Below, piece after piece: positions 9,770 to 20,529 of a DNA stretch of 37,781 bases. Origin of the DNA: Actinomortierella ambigua (Eukaryota; Mortierellomycota; Mortierellomycetes; Mortierellales; Mortierellaceae); NCBI GenBank assembly GCA_016098155.1, contig JAAAJB010000345.1, positions 1 to 37,781 of the forward strand. The letters are read 5' to 3'. The position numbers were made by a program, and so were the translations under genes. Position 1 is the first letter of the stretch, and each line of letters begins with the position of its first letter. Below the pieces are notes generated by a model. It had not been told where the DNA came from. It did not search any database and worked only from the letters and a program-made list of their open reading frames with translations.

Positions 9770-11159
9770 GGTAGTGACAATGGTAGGGGAGTGACGGGTG
9801 GAGAGAGTCTTTCTGCCGTGGAGGATCAACGATGGTTGACGACGCGAGAGGAGTGGAGTGAGACCGTGGTGGTAGCAGTGACAGTGACACTGACGGTGGT
9901 AGCAAGTGCGGGGTACAAGAGAGGGGGAGCGTAGAGCCGCAGACGAGGTGAGAGAGAGACGTGAGAATGAGCGTGATGTGAAAACGAATGATGAGGACCT
10001 GAAGGTCTGATGCAATCCTGTCAATAGGGGATGATGAAATGTTGAGAATAATGGGTGAATAACTGTCATTGCTGAAATAAAAAAAGCGTACCGAAGCGAA
10101 GCTTTTTTCCGTCTGTCCACGGGGGCAAAAGAACAAAAAATGCGGCGAAGTATAAGTGCCCCGATTTGGAGCACAAGCACCCTGCCATTTCATTTTTGAT
10201 ATCGTTAGGGTTGGCTCCACAAATCTAACGTGCATGCATCTCAAGCAAAAAGGGTGAGAGAAACAAGAAACGCCAGCGACTACGCCTACGATGTCCTGTG
10301 CATAGTACCAAGAATGGAGAGACCTCTACCATATGGTCTCTCTCCTACTCCTACTCCTCCTCCTCTCCTCGCAGCTGAGTTGAAAAGTGGATATCCATGT
10401 TGCTCTGCTTCATTCCTCAAGCACCTCTGACCCATGCAGGCAAAGTTTCGCGTTGCTTTCGTGTATTTATATTTTGAATGCCATTTCCATGTCTGACCAC
10501 GCTGGAAATCAAATTGAAGAAGCCTGTCAGTATCCCAGCCGTGAACAGGTTGGTGTCAGAAGGCTGGTGGTATCAGAAGGCTGATGGCAAGGCGGTTTCC
10601 GACATCTCGCCATTCATTTTCCGGCAGTGATGGACAAGACACCATATCATTTATCACATCACATCATATCATATCAGCAGTACATGATGGGCGTTTCTTT
10701 CCTCTCTTTTCATTCTCACGCCCTCTTTCACTCTCCTCACCTTTCCACGAACAAAACTCCGGGCTCCAGGAAGCGAGGAAAGAGAGGGTGTAGCAATTCA
10801 CTTTTGTAAGCAGTACGTACAATTTTTTTGGTAGCTGTACACAACACTCCGCCATTAATCTTATCACAGATCGCTTGTCAATAATGTTCCAGAAATTTGG
10901 TGTAGCCCCAGGTTATCCGAACCCCACACAAAACGCACGAGGACATGGTGTGCAGATTTATTTATTTATTCCAAAGGGCTTTAGACAAAACGACGTCTGA
11001 AATTACATGGTTGGGATGAGGGTAGAAAAGATAAAAAAAAAGCAAATAGTAAAAATAACAAATAAACAATAATTGACGCAAGGGGAAGGAGAGAGAGAGA
11101 ATGGACAGATCGGGGATGGAGGAGAAGGAAAATGAGGAGAGCGGGTGTTTGGTTTCGTT
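9770..11159. other. Intergenic region upstream of the Nudix gene and downstream of Hap5
   Basis: This stretch is almost 1.4 kb. From 9770 to about 10180 the minus-strand frame of the Nudix gene stays open, with in-frame ATGs at 10069 and 10180, so it may be a 5' leader or a longer N-terminus. The rest, about 10200-10950, has short open frames without family features and a duplicated 11-mer (tcagaaggctg, near 10555 and 10572). The Hap5 3' end occupies the right end. No gene or tRNA is supported. Confidence 0.55.
10960..10975 (-). terminator. Overlapping AATAAA polyadenylation signals for Hap5
   Basis: Read on the minus strand this is a tandem AATAAATAAATAAAT about 185 bp past the Hap5 stop, a plausible polyadenylation signal cluster. 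Confidence 0.5.
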
Positions 11160-13034
11160 CTACCAAGGCTCGCCAGTCGATCCACTGACAGACTCTGGAT
11201 GCTGGGACGATGGAGGAGGAGGAGGGGGAACGACCATGCCCTGCTGCTGAGCTCGCATGTATTGCTGCATCTGGAATTGCTGTTGCTGTTGCTGGTAAGC
11301 ATCCATCGGTCCACCTGGCCCTCCCTGAGGAAAAGAAAAAAAACAGCGCGGAAAAACGGTGGTTGGTATTAAAGGAACTTCGCATCTCTCTTAAGCAAAA
11401 CAATACAATAAAATACTACAAAATAAATAAAACAATTCAATGAAAGGATGAACAAAACTTACCATCTGGAAGGTCCCTCCGTCCAAGATACCGTAGCTGT
11501 ATTGAGGATAGGCCTCCATCGGGTGAGCAGTTCCTTGAGCACCGTGAGTCAAGCCCATGTCGCCCAGCTGAGCACCCGGATGGACAGCACCACCTCCTCC
11601 ATGAGGTCTCATCATGCCAGGGTGCGGGTAGCCTAGCGAGGAAACCGAGGCGCCTGAAGTGCCAGGGCCTTGGTCGCCGGGCGCTGGACCTGCTCCCTGG
11701 GATGAACCTGGAGCTTGGCCAGGACCAGGACCATATCCCATGACCAAACCGCCTGGTTGCTGTTGTGGTGGTTGCTGTTGTTGTTGTGGTTGCGCTGGGT
11801 GGTGATGATGTTGCTGGGCGTAGTGCGAACTTTTTTCTTTGGCAGACGAGAGTTTGTACTCTTCGCGTGGTACAATGTCGATGAGGAAGTCAAACATGTC
11901 CGACTTGGCGACAGCGGCGGCAATATCGCTCCTCTGCAACGTCCTTCGTTTGTTTTCTTCGGCATGGATCCTGTTTGGGGTGACAGAGGAGGGGGAGGAG
12001 TGTCGTGAGTATCTTTCAAACAGAAAAGACAATAAAAAAAAGGGGGAGGGGCGGGTGGGACACAGGGAACCATACCATGCACGGAGGGTGAGCTCGGTGA
12101 TAAAGATGTCACACCCCTTGTCAAATATTATAGGTGCTTCCGCGCTAATCATCTATTTAGTATTAATAGTGAGTAAACCATGACATTCGCCGTTGGCTTT
12201 ATTCATGTGCATGCATGCGTGTATGGAAAGGTGAGGGAGGGATAGAGATTACCTTTGCCTGTTGAAACGTGGTGGTGCATTTGCCAAAGAAGAGAAACGG
12301 TGTTAAAATGTAGGGGTCAGTAGCCAAATGACCCAAGTATCGTGGCAATAGAAGTCCGAGAAACAGAGAGACGAGAAGAAAAAAAAAAGGGTTGACAACG
12401 TTGTTCTTTCTTTCCTTTCTTTCTTTCATCCTTTCCTTCTTTCGTCCTTTCTTTTGTCCTATCATTCTCTCTTTCTTTCATTTCCTCTGATATATATTAG
12501 AATCCCTCTTACCTTGACATCGTCATCTGTTTTCATCACCTTCTTGATACGCGCCAGTGGCAAATGGTGGACCTTAAAGTCTTGAGGAACGTTTTCAATC
12601 TCGTGCAGTTGGTTCATCCAGAAGGACTGGAGCAAATGCATGTGAGCCTGCTGCATGGGCTGTTGAGGGATGGATGGGTCATAGCGATGCTGCAGAGGCG
12701 GTGGCGGAGCTGCAGGAGCCGTGGCCTGGCCCATCGACGCCGATATCGAGCCATAGGAGAGGCGATGGCCAGGATGGAGTTTGTGTTCGTCGGGCTCTTG
12801 CTTGGCCTGCAGCTGCAGAGGGGGCGGATGGCCTAGTCCTGCTGCCTGCAGTGGATGTGGAGGCTGCGGTTGGTATTGTTGGGCATAGTACGGCTGAGCT
12901 CCATGAGGTGGAGGAAGGTGATAAGGAGCCTGCGACTGGTCAGGGTAGGACGAAGTCGACGAGGCGGAAAGTTGGCGTTGGTGGCCTAGCGAGTCTTGGG
13001 CAGCCTGTTGTTCCTGCTGGTGGTGGGAGGTCAT
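11160..13034 (-). CDS. HAP5: CCAAT-binding factor subunit Hap5/NF-YC
   Basis: Exons 13034-12513, 12152-12076, 11970-11463 and 11324-11160 join to 423 residues. It is the histone-fold subunit that dimerises with Hap3/NF-YB and recruits Hap2/NF-YA to bind CCAAT boxes. The start is an ATG after which the protein is Gln/Pro-rich. The core begins with [12 protein letters not shown] and [17 protein letters not shown], then continues across two introns as DDDVK-MISAEAP and [15 protein letters not shown], and ends with [20 protein letters not shown]. All are diagnostic of NF-YC. The remainder is a Gln/Gly/Pro-rich tail of about 180 residues; such tails commonly act in activation, which here is inference. 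The first intron is the longest (360 bp). The nearby Smu1 gene is on the same strand upstream. Confidence 0.95.
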
Positions 13035-13483
13035 TTTTTTTTTGGTTGCTTGGCGAACACAAACGAACAAAATAAATTAAGTGGGAAGAAGGTTGTTTGT
13101 CGGTGCTTGCTCCGGAGATGACTGGCGAGAGTAAGAGAGTCGACAAGCGGAGGGTGCACTCTGATTGTTGTGGGATGGATGGGGAATGTCCGCCGAAGAC
13201 CTGTAAAATCCAAGGCAAAAGGAGAGGATCGAGAGTGGTCAAGAGAGAAGAGAAGGGAGAGAGAGAAGAGAAAGGACAAAGGAAGCAAGGAAGAGAGGAA
13301 ATGAGGAAAAGGGGGGGGGGTTTATTGCGTATGCGTCAGGAATGCAATGTGGATATTTTTTTCAGAGGTTTCACAAAGTGTTTTTCACACAAAAAGTTCC
13401 TTTCCCGCCAAAAAAAAAAAAAAAAAAAAATGTATTATATGGTGCATGTGACCAGCAGGTGGTAGGCGGTAGCTATACAACTA
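13035..13483. other. Intergenic spacer, Hap5 promoter and Smu1 3' end
   Basis: This stretch contains a purine-rich tract (about 13220-13320), a G run and an A run of about 20 at 13410-13430. No gene is seen. Confidence 0.6.
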
Positions 13484-15688
13484 CTAATGGAAGAGGAGCA
13501 CCCTACCGTCCGCAGTGTTAATCGCAAGGATGTTGGACGATGGGTGCGATGCCAGCCCAATGACTTCGCTGCCCTCTACAACCTTAAAGTTCTTGATCTC
13601 GCGACCAGTGTCCGCGTAGAAGCAATACATCACATTGCTCTCGGCCAGACAGTACACAATTTCCGCTTGGGGTGAGAGCACCACGGCTGTCAAGTCTGCT
13701 GGCACATTTGCAGTGTTTCCTCGTCCGAGGTTTGTTGCATCGCCCGTCTTCTCTGCTGCAGCCTGAGCGATGGCCTGTGCCTGCACAACGTCCGAAGGAG
13801 TGAATTGCCGCAGTACATCACCCTCCATCGACAACATGTATGCTGTCGGGGCCTTCACACATGCCAGCAGGTGGTTTGGCCGAGGATAAGGGAAACAGGA
13901 GAGCACGGTCTGAGCTGTCGCACCTGCAATCGTTCCCGTTCCGTCATGCGGTGTAATCGTCTGCAAGCAGGCTGTCGTCTTGAGATCCCAGATCTTGACA
14001 TGACCATCCGAGCTCGAGCTGATTACTTTTGTGCCATCGGCAGAGAAGCAGGCATAGTTGACGTATGACGTATGCCCCCGGAACTCCTTCAACATTTTGC
14101 CAGACTTGAGGCCATGAATCTTGACAGTTTGATCAAACGACGTGCTCAAAATCTGTGATCCGTCGGGCGAGAAGGCCACCGAGGTCACACCTGCAGAGTG
14201 AGCAGGTGAGTATCGTCGTAAGCACTGTCCAGTCTGAATCTTCCAAACTTTGATCTTGCCATCCTGTGCTCCCGATGCGAGCATCTCGCTATCCTTGCTA
14301 AAGTTTAAGCAAAGTACGGCTGTATCCATTCCCATCAAATTATCCTATTGGCAGAGCGAGTGGTGGGGAGGTTCCACATGGTGTCAGGTTCAACTTTCCC
14401 AGTTTGCAATATCTTCATTTTGCTGTTCAGAGTCAGTGGCGCCCCGGCTTACCTCGGCTTGGTAAACGAGATCCTTGCGAAGCTTGGCAGTCAGATAGTT
14501 CCAAACCTCGATAAAGCCATCTGCACTTCCAGTCACCAGGTACTGTCCGTTAGGTGAAAATACTACGCTTTCAGCATGTTGCTGCTTTGGAAACTAGACA
14601 ATGAAAATAGAGGGTATTGTCGAGATTAACCACCAATTTTTTTTAGACATGTTGCTTCATACTCTCCATAACAATAGAAAAAAAAAGGAAATACAATAGC
14701 TCATACCTTGATGGTGTTGTAACACTTGCTTGGCACATCGTCCGCTTCTGCCTGCACGACGGGGACCGTGCCTCTAAACAAGTCATATCCTGCATCCGCT
14801 GGAAGCATGCCCTGTTGCTGCTGAAACTTGATGGCCTGCCCCAGTAATGTCAGCAGTCGCGACGGTGGCACGACTGTGACCTCACTTGCGAGTGCCTGTG
14901 CGATGATCTGCCTCCGTTTCTCCTTTGATACGCCATTAGGGTATGCTTCCTTTGGATCGAAATGCGTCCGTGACAGGATATGTTCGAGGTGCAAATATCG
15001 CTCTGGGTATTGATCGCGAAGTAGTTGTGTTGGGGTTGTCTGGCGAAGCAATGTTCTCGCAGTGCCAATTTCCTTGAGCTCGATCAGCTCAATGATTACC
15101 TAAGTATCATTATTGCACAAAGATTAGATCATGAGTGAGTGATATTCCTTTCTTTTTCTCACTCTTGAACAAGGCTTCTTGGTGCTGCTACAGTCGAGAA
15201 ATCGTCGCGAACATACCTGTTCATAAAGATCCATGAGTTTTTTGTCAGGAACCTTGAGCTGGGAAACTGTCTTGAGGACAACATCCCAATGCCCTTGCGA
15301 AATCTCTGATGTGAACGACTCGAGACTGTCCACAGTATTGAGTGCCACTGTCGTTTCTTCCTAGTGAATTGAGGGTGAGTGCTTGTCGTGTGAGAATCCA
15401 TCCAGCCAGCTGCCGAGTTTCGACAATGAACGTGACGATGCTCTCTATTCGCGCTCTTACCTGGAGCGCTGTCAGGGTGTTGAGAAGGTTGTTCTCCTTG
15501 AGAAACTGTTGAATCAAGCGAATGACACTATTCGCGGGAAAAAGAAAGGAAGGAATTGTCCCTGGTTAAGTCTCACCAAGCTAGTACTGGTCGCATTGAT
15601 GTCCCTCTTCAGGGAGGGAGGGCTTTTTTTTTCGAATAAGGGATCATTACTCGCTCGACTCGATTTCAAGGCTGTTGTCAGACGGCAT
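13484..15688 (-). CDS. SMU1: Smu1-type WD40 splicing factor with LisH/CTLH N-terminus
   Basis: Exons 15688-15651, 15527-15461, 15360-15217, 15099-14707, 14593-14453 and 14344-13484 join to 547 residues. Smu1 is a spliceosome B-complex component that works with RED. The N-terminus, assembled from a 38-nt first exon, reads [19 protein letters not shown], a LisH helix pair. CTLH-type sequence follows ([40 protein letters not shown]). The linker has [17 protein letters not shown] and [15 protein letters not shown], both hallmarks of Smu1. The C-terminal half is a WD40 propeller ([42 protein letters not shown]). Splicing is phase 0 at most junctions. A low-complexity Ala/Gln stretch ([11 protein letters not shown]) is inserted before the last blades. 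The start ATG at 15688 gives [10 protein letters not shown] and is 221 bp from the divergent Rab5 start. Confidence 0.95.
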
Positions 15689-15909
15689 TGGCGATTGTGT
15701 CAAAACAGACAGACAAATGGTCCTTTCCCTTTCCGGGGCGAAAAGGGGGAGGGGGCGAGGTGGTGGGGCGAAACAAACGAAGTCACAACTCCTCGCACAT
15801 TTGGGCTTTCGTTCTTCACACTCAACACTCGCACCTTCTCACCCTCCCACCCCCCACCCGCACTCACTCTACATTACATTTCCTTGCATTATTCACATTC
15901 ACATTCACC
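15689..15909. promoter_or_regulatory. Bidirectional promoter between Smu1 (-) and Rab5 (+)
   Basis: Only 221 bp separate two divergently transcribed start codons, so both promoters must share or overlap in this segment. The plus strand becomes C/T/A-rich, with CACTC and ACATTC repeats, towards the Rab5 ATG. No specific element could be assigned. Confidence 0.6.
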
Positions 15910-18337
15910 ATGACTGACGCACATGACACTCCCGCTCCTGTAAACAACATGAAGCCTGTCCAAGTCAAGCTCGTCCTCTTGGGTAATGGACAATTCCCTC
16001 TCTCTGTCTCTCTCTTTCTCTCTCCCTTTCTTTCTCTCAATGTATCTATCTCGTGCTCTCTCTCTCTCTCGCACACACACGCACTCCCCTCTCGCGGCGC
16101 TACGCCCTCACTCCACTCGCTGCAATTCATCCTCCGGTCTCCCATTTTACCCTGCGCGTGATGGAACTGGCAAGCTGGTGCCACCGCAGGCCTCATCCAC
16201 TGTTATCATACTCGCTACATATAACACTTGCCTCAGCCAGCCATTGTCTTTTTTATTGCACTCTCGTTTGCTCAGCGACTTGTGAAAAATGGGTGTTGTT
16301 TTCTTGGCGCAACCTGACCCGCCAAAAAGGTGTTTACACCAGAAGAGGGAGCAGAAGGGAGGGGGGACAGTCGAGAGTAGCCCCAAACGATGGTCGGTCT
16401 TCTGGACCTAAAGTGCATCATTTTGACGGCAGGATGAATAGATATCAAAAGACACCCATAGGCCACCATCCTTCCCGGTCGGCTGTGAACAATATCATCC
16501 ATCTTGCTGGTGGATATGAGCACATCACATCGATCCTCACTCTCTTGCTTGTTTCCAGTCGTTGACATCCATCTCTTCATCTTCTGGAGCGTGAGAGATA
16601 ATGGACGCAAGCGCCTTTTCCTCCACCCCACTCATCAACTACCACCTCCTCCCCCCCTCCTGCCGAACCAAAGCAACAGATGATGCAACAAGGGATATCT
16701 GCCTCGAACCATTGTTTTGTTGGTCCGTGGAGCTACGCATTGGAGGGGGGGGGAGGAAGACGAGGACGAGGAGGAAGGAAGGGAGAGAAGGGGACAATGC
16801 CTTGCAGCAGCAGAAGAGCACACGCATGAGTGACATTGAATAGGTGCAGCAGCTTACAGCGACCCCACCCACCTACCGACCACACTAACTCTGCTGTTAT
16901 CTAGCAGCGAGCAGTAGCCGAGGAGAGCACCCCAACTGCACACACCAGATATTGCAGTGTGGGCCCGTTCCTGTTCCGGCCAACCATCCCCCACCCCCCT
17001 CTCCATCCATCACTATCCATCACTATCCATCACGCACTATCATATGAGTGGTATTTGTTGTCTTTTTGATCAGCTTGTTTGGGTTTATTTCTCGCCCCTT
17101 TCTTACCCTGTTGTTGTTATTGTTGCTCGATCGAAGGGAGAGGAGAAAGAAGGAGGGGGCATTCCACTCTCACCTCATCAATCCACATATATTGTGGCAC
17201 TTTTCATCAACTAAACGACCGCGACTACAACAGATGGAAAAGATTAAAACTAACCGCTGTGCCTAACCCTACCTTTTCTTGCTTTTTTTTCGGTTCTAAA
17301 CTGGGATTGCGCGTTGACTGACACTCGCCCTACGACACAAACATGCACGACAACAACAATACAACAAACATGATTATTTTTAGGCGAGGCCGCTGTGGGC
17401 AAGTCGAGTTTGGTTCTTCGCTTCGTCAACAATGAGTTCCAGGAGAACAAGGAACCGACCATTGGAGGTGAGGAGAAAAATGAGTTATCATCTACTCGGG
17501 GGCTCATGACCAAGAAGAAAGAAAAACAGAAAGAGCAAGACGGTATCATGTTAAGACGGGAAATACTAAACGACTCCCCCACTTTATTCCAATAGCCGCC
17601 TTCTTGACACAAAAGTGCCGTCTGGAGGACAAGTCGATCAAGTTTGAAATCTGGGACACGGCAGGACAGGAACGCTTCCACTCGTTGGCACCCATGTACT
17701 ACCGCAACGCACAGGCTGCCGTTGTTGTCTATGATGTCACCAAGGCTGTAAGTGTGGAAGGAGGGGGTGGAGTCCATGACGTACATGTTGCAAAGGATGA
17801 AATGAAAATGAAAAGAAAAGGGTGATCATCCAACAAACGCTGATCGAAGCCCCACTACACTCTCTTTTTATCATTGACTAGTCTTCGTTGGAAAAGGCAA
17901 AGTCGTGGGTCAAGGAGCTCCAGCGCCAGGCCAACCCCAACATTGTGATTGCATTGACAGGCAACAAGGTGGATCTGGTCCAGGAAGAGGGCTCGTCGGA
18001 GTCACGCGGAGAGGGTTCGGACAACGAACAGGAGCAAGAGGATGAGGACGAGGATGACGATGAGGACAACTACCGCATTTCGCGCCAGGTACCGACAGAG
18101 GAGGCCCGGGCCTATGCAGATGAGGCAGGCCTGCTGTTCTTTGAGACGTCAGCCAAGAATGGCAAGGGTGTGGCAGAGGTGTTTTTGGAGATTGCCAAAA
18201 AGATTCCACTGGAGCACATTCTCAACTCGTCGCGGAATGGCCGTGCTGGAGGACTTGGCAACGGTCGCGTGGATCTGCAGCGCGATGGTGGCCAGCGTAT
18301 CGGTGGTCAGCAAGACAAGGCTGGATGTGCCTGTTAA
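15910..18337 (+). CDS. Rab5-family small GTPase (Vps21/Ypt5-like) with acidic insertion
   Basis: Exons 15910-15982, 17384-17467, 17596-17747 and 17882-18337 join to 254 residues. It is an endosomal Rab GTPase controlling early-endosome fusion and sorting. The P-loop GEAAVGKS is at 25-32, effector region EPTIGAAFLTQ at 48-58 (the Rab5 signature), WDTAGQE at 72-78, NKVD at 131-134 and ETSAK at 191-195. The C-terminus Gly-Cys-Ala-Cys is a CXC double geranylgeranylation signal. Residues about 138-166 are a highly acidic Glu/Asp/Ser insertion between the NKxD motif and the next strand, where Rab5 proteins normally have a short loop. The first intron is 1,401 bp, far longer than most others in the window. 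Splice phases (1, 1, 0) all agree with the family sequence. Confidence 0.93.
15983..17383 (+). other. Very long first intron of the Rab5 gene
   Basis: A GTAATG donor follows codon 24 and the TTTTTAG acceptor precedes the P-loop exon. The interior has C/T-rich blocks, a G run near 16745 and short open frames with no recognisable family. No nested gene or structured RNA could be identified by eye. Confidence 0.8.
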
Positions 18338-18796
18338 GATGAAGGAGCGAGAAAGAGAAAGAGATAGAGGAAAAGGAAGAGAATAAGAATGAGATTGAGA
18401 AAGAGAAAGGAGAAGGAAGATATTGGCATGGTCAGCCAGTCATACAATTCCTGTTGTTCATGTGCTTTTTTTTTTGTAGTATTTTTTGTTTCTTCCTTTT
18501 TCTTCGGTCGTCTCTATCCAGGTTACTACATCCTCATACCAGAAACATCCCATATTCACAGACAAAAAAATGAAATAAATATCTCTGCCTTTGGAAGACA
18601 AGACAAGACATGACAAAACGAGAGGACTGAGTGGTATGATGTTTCTCATATTTGCGAGTGAATGAGTGAGTCTCTTTGTTGTGATGTTGTTGGGCAGTTG
18701 GCAGTGCCTGACCCAAAACTGTACCACGAATCTTGTTTGCACTGTCACCGTGCTGGAGGGAGGGAGGGAGGCCCTGACTTTTTTATTTCTCTCCCA

Positions 18797-18800
<4 letters not shown>

Positions 18801-18855
<55 letters not shown>
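18801..18855. repeat. CT dinucleotide microsatellite
   Basis: A perfect CT run of about 27 units in the Rab5/BAR intergenic region. Confidence 0.95.
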
Positions 18856-18858
<3 letters not shown>

Positions 18859-19270
18859 GTGCATCCGCACACTTTATGCCCCATTGTCTCTATCTTCCTG
18901 CTTTCTGCCTTCACCCACTACCTCCGCTACTACTACCCACCACCCAACAATAGAGCAGACACGACACTCACGATAACGAAAGCAACAGCAACAACAACAA
19001 CAACAATAATAATAACAACAACGACCGACCATCAACAACAACAGCGATATTAACAACAACACGTACGTTCATCGCCCTTCCTCTCCCCCTTTTCTCCTGT
19101 CTCTGAAGCCTCTTCCTTCCCTTCCCTTCCTCCCAACAGCAGCAGCAGCAGCAGCATAACTACACCCACCCAAAAAGAACCGCCACCTGTCAACACAGCC
19201 CCCCCTATCAGGGCGTGCTGTGTTCAGCTGCCAATACTGTTTTGGGAGAAGAGAGGAGGGGTGAAGGGGT

Positions 19271-19326
19271 AGAGAGAGAGACAGAGAGAGAGAGAGACAG
19301 AGAGAGAGAGAGACAGAGAGAGAGAG
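19271..19326. repeat. GA microsatellite with regular ACAG interruptions
   Basis: GA dinucleotides interrupted by CA at roughly 12-20-bp intervals, upstream of the BAR-SH3 gene. Confidence 0.9.
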
Positions 19327-19595
19327 GAAAGGAGGAAGAAGAAGGGAAGGAGTGAGGACAGGAGAGGCGGAGGAGGGGAAGAAAAGGAATGCTGCATCAC
19401 TTCATTGTCCCCAGCATCCTCTTCCTCTCTCCCTCTCTCTCACTCTCTCCCCTTCACACATTCTCATTCTCGCATCCTCTCTCTCTCTCTCTCTCCTCCC
19501 ACTCACTGTCTCTCTTTCTCACCCACTCTCACTCACTCACTCTGTTTCCTTCTTTTGTGTCCAACGCTCTCGTTCATTCATTCTCACCTTGTGCT

Positions 19596-19624
19596 CAACC
19601 AACCAACCAACCAACCAACCAACA
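19596..19624. repeat. AACC tandem repeat
   Basis: About seven AACC tetranucleotide units, 135 bp before the BAR-SH3 start codon. Confidence 0.9.
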
Positions 19625-19758
19625 AACACATTGGTGAACGAAATATTAATAGCTCCATTCGCGGCTCTCCTTCCACCTACTACTGCTACCACTACTTCCA
19701 CACACCCAACATACTATACTCGTCTTCGTAACTACAGAGCATCAACCTTACCTTCATC

Positions 19759-20470
19759 ATGATCAAGAACATCGGCAAGTTCAAGCAGGTAATGACCATC
19801 CCCGTCGCCATCTTTGCTGCACCTGCATAAAAAGCCCTTCTCCCTCAATCGTCTTCCTCTTTTGCCTGCCCTGAGCTCTCTTTTGCTCACCAGGCAGTAT
19901 GTTGAGTTGGGGGAGAAGAAAGGTCTTTGCAGACAAACTAAGCTCAACAGCGGAGGGGGGGGGGCACCCTGAACAACTAAACTAGACCCGGGGGTGCTCA
20001 AATAAGTGCCCAAAGTATTAACTCAATATGACTATTTGTTGTTTTTTATTTTATTTTATTTTACTTTATTTTTTTTTGGCGGGTCGCACCATCCCCATCG
20101 TCATCATCATCCACCAACATCACTATCGCCGCACTAGTGGACGGGCGAGAAGATTGGAAAGTCTCAAAAGACGCGCCTCGATGGTGACTTTGAGAGTCTT
20201 GCTACCCAGACCGACGCCAAACGCGCTGCCCTGGACAAACTCCACGATGCTGCCCATGCCTACCAAAAGGCCATCAGTAAGTACTCGTCGTGTTGCTTCC
20301 TGTGTTCTTTTTTAGAGAGACAGGAAGGGGGGGGGAAGAGGTGAAGGACCTTGTCGAGCATGCACGACATGAGTCAAACAACAAAGGACACGCGCGTGTT
20401 GCTCTCTTTGTGTTGATATTATTGTCATGCTCCTCCTCTCTATCCTTCTCTCTATCCCTCCTCTCTATCC

Positions 20471-20529
<59 letters not shown>

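Larger units (their letters stand above)
18338..19758 (+). other. Intergenic region, Rab5 3' end and BAR-SH3 promoter
   Basis: This 1.4-kb stretch is repeat-dense: CT microsatellite, CAA/CAG-like triplets near 18985-19160, GA repeats, CT/CA blocks and an AACC tandem array shortly before the start codon. No coding potential beyond repeat-derived frames. Confidence 0.6.

Noticed and set aside
12199..12465. Extra exon within the Hap5 first intron (frame with [13 protein letters not shown] before a GTAATC)
   Set aside because: Direct splicing 12513/12152 gives the uninterrupted NF-YC core DDDVK-MISAEAP; inserting this segment would break the histone fold.
16272..16631. Nested minus-strand gene in the Rab5 first intron
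   Set aside because: The 119-codon frame shows no domain, no promoter context and no splice-supported extension.
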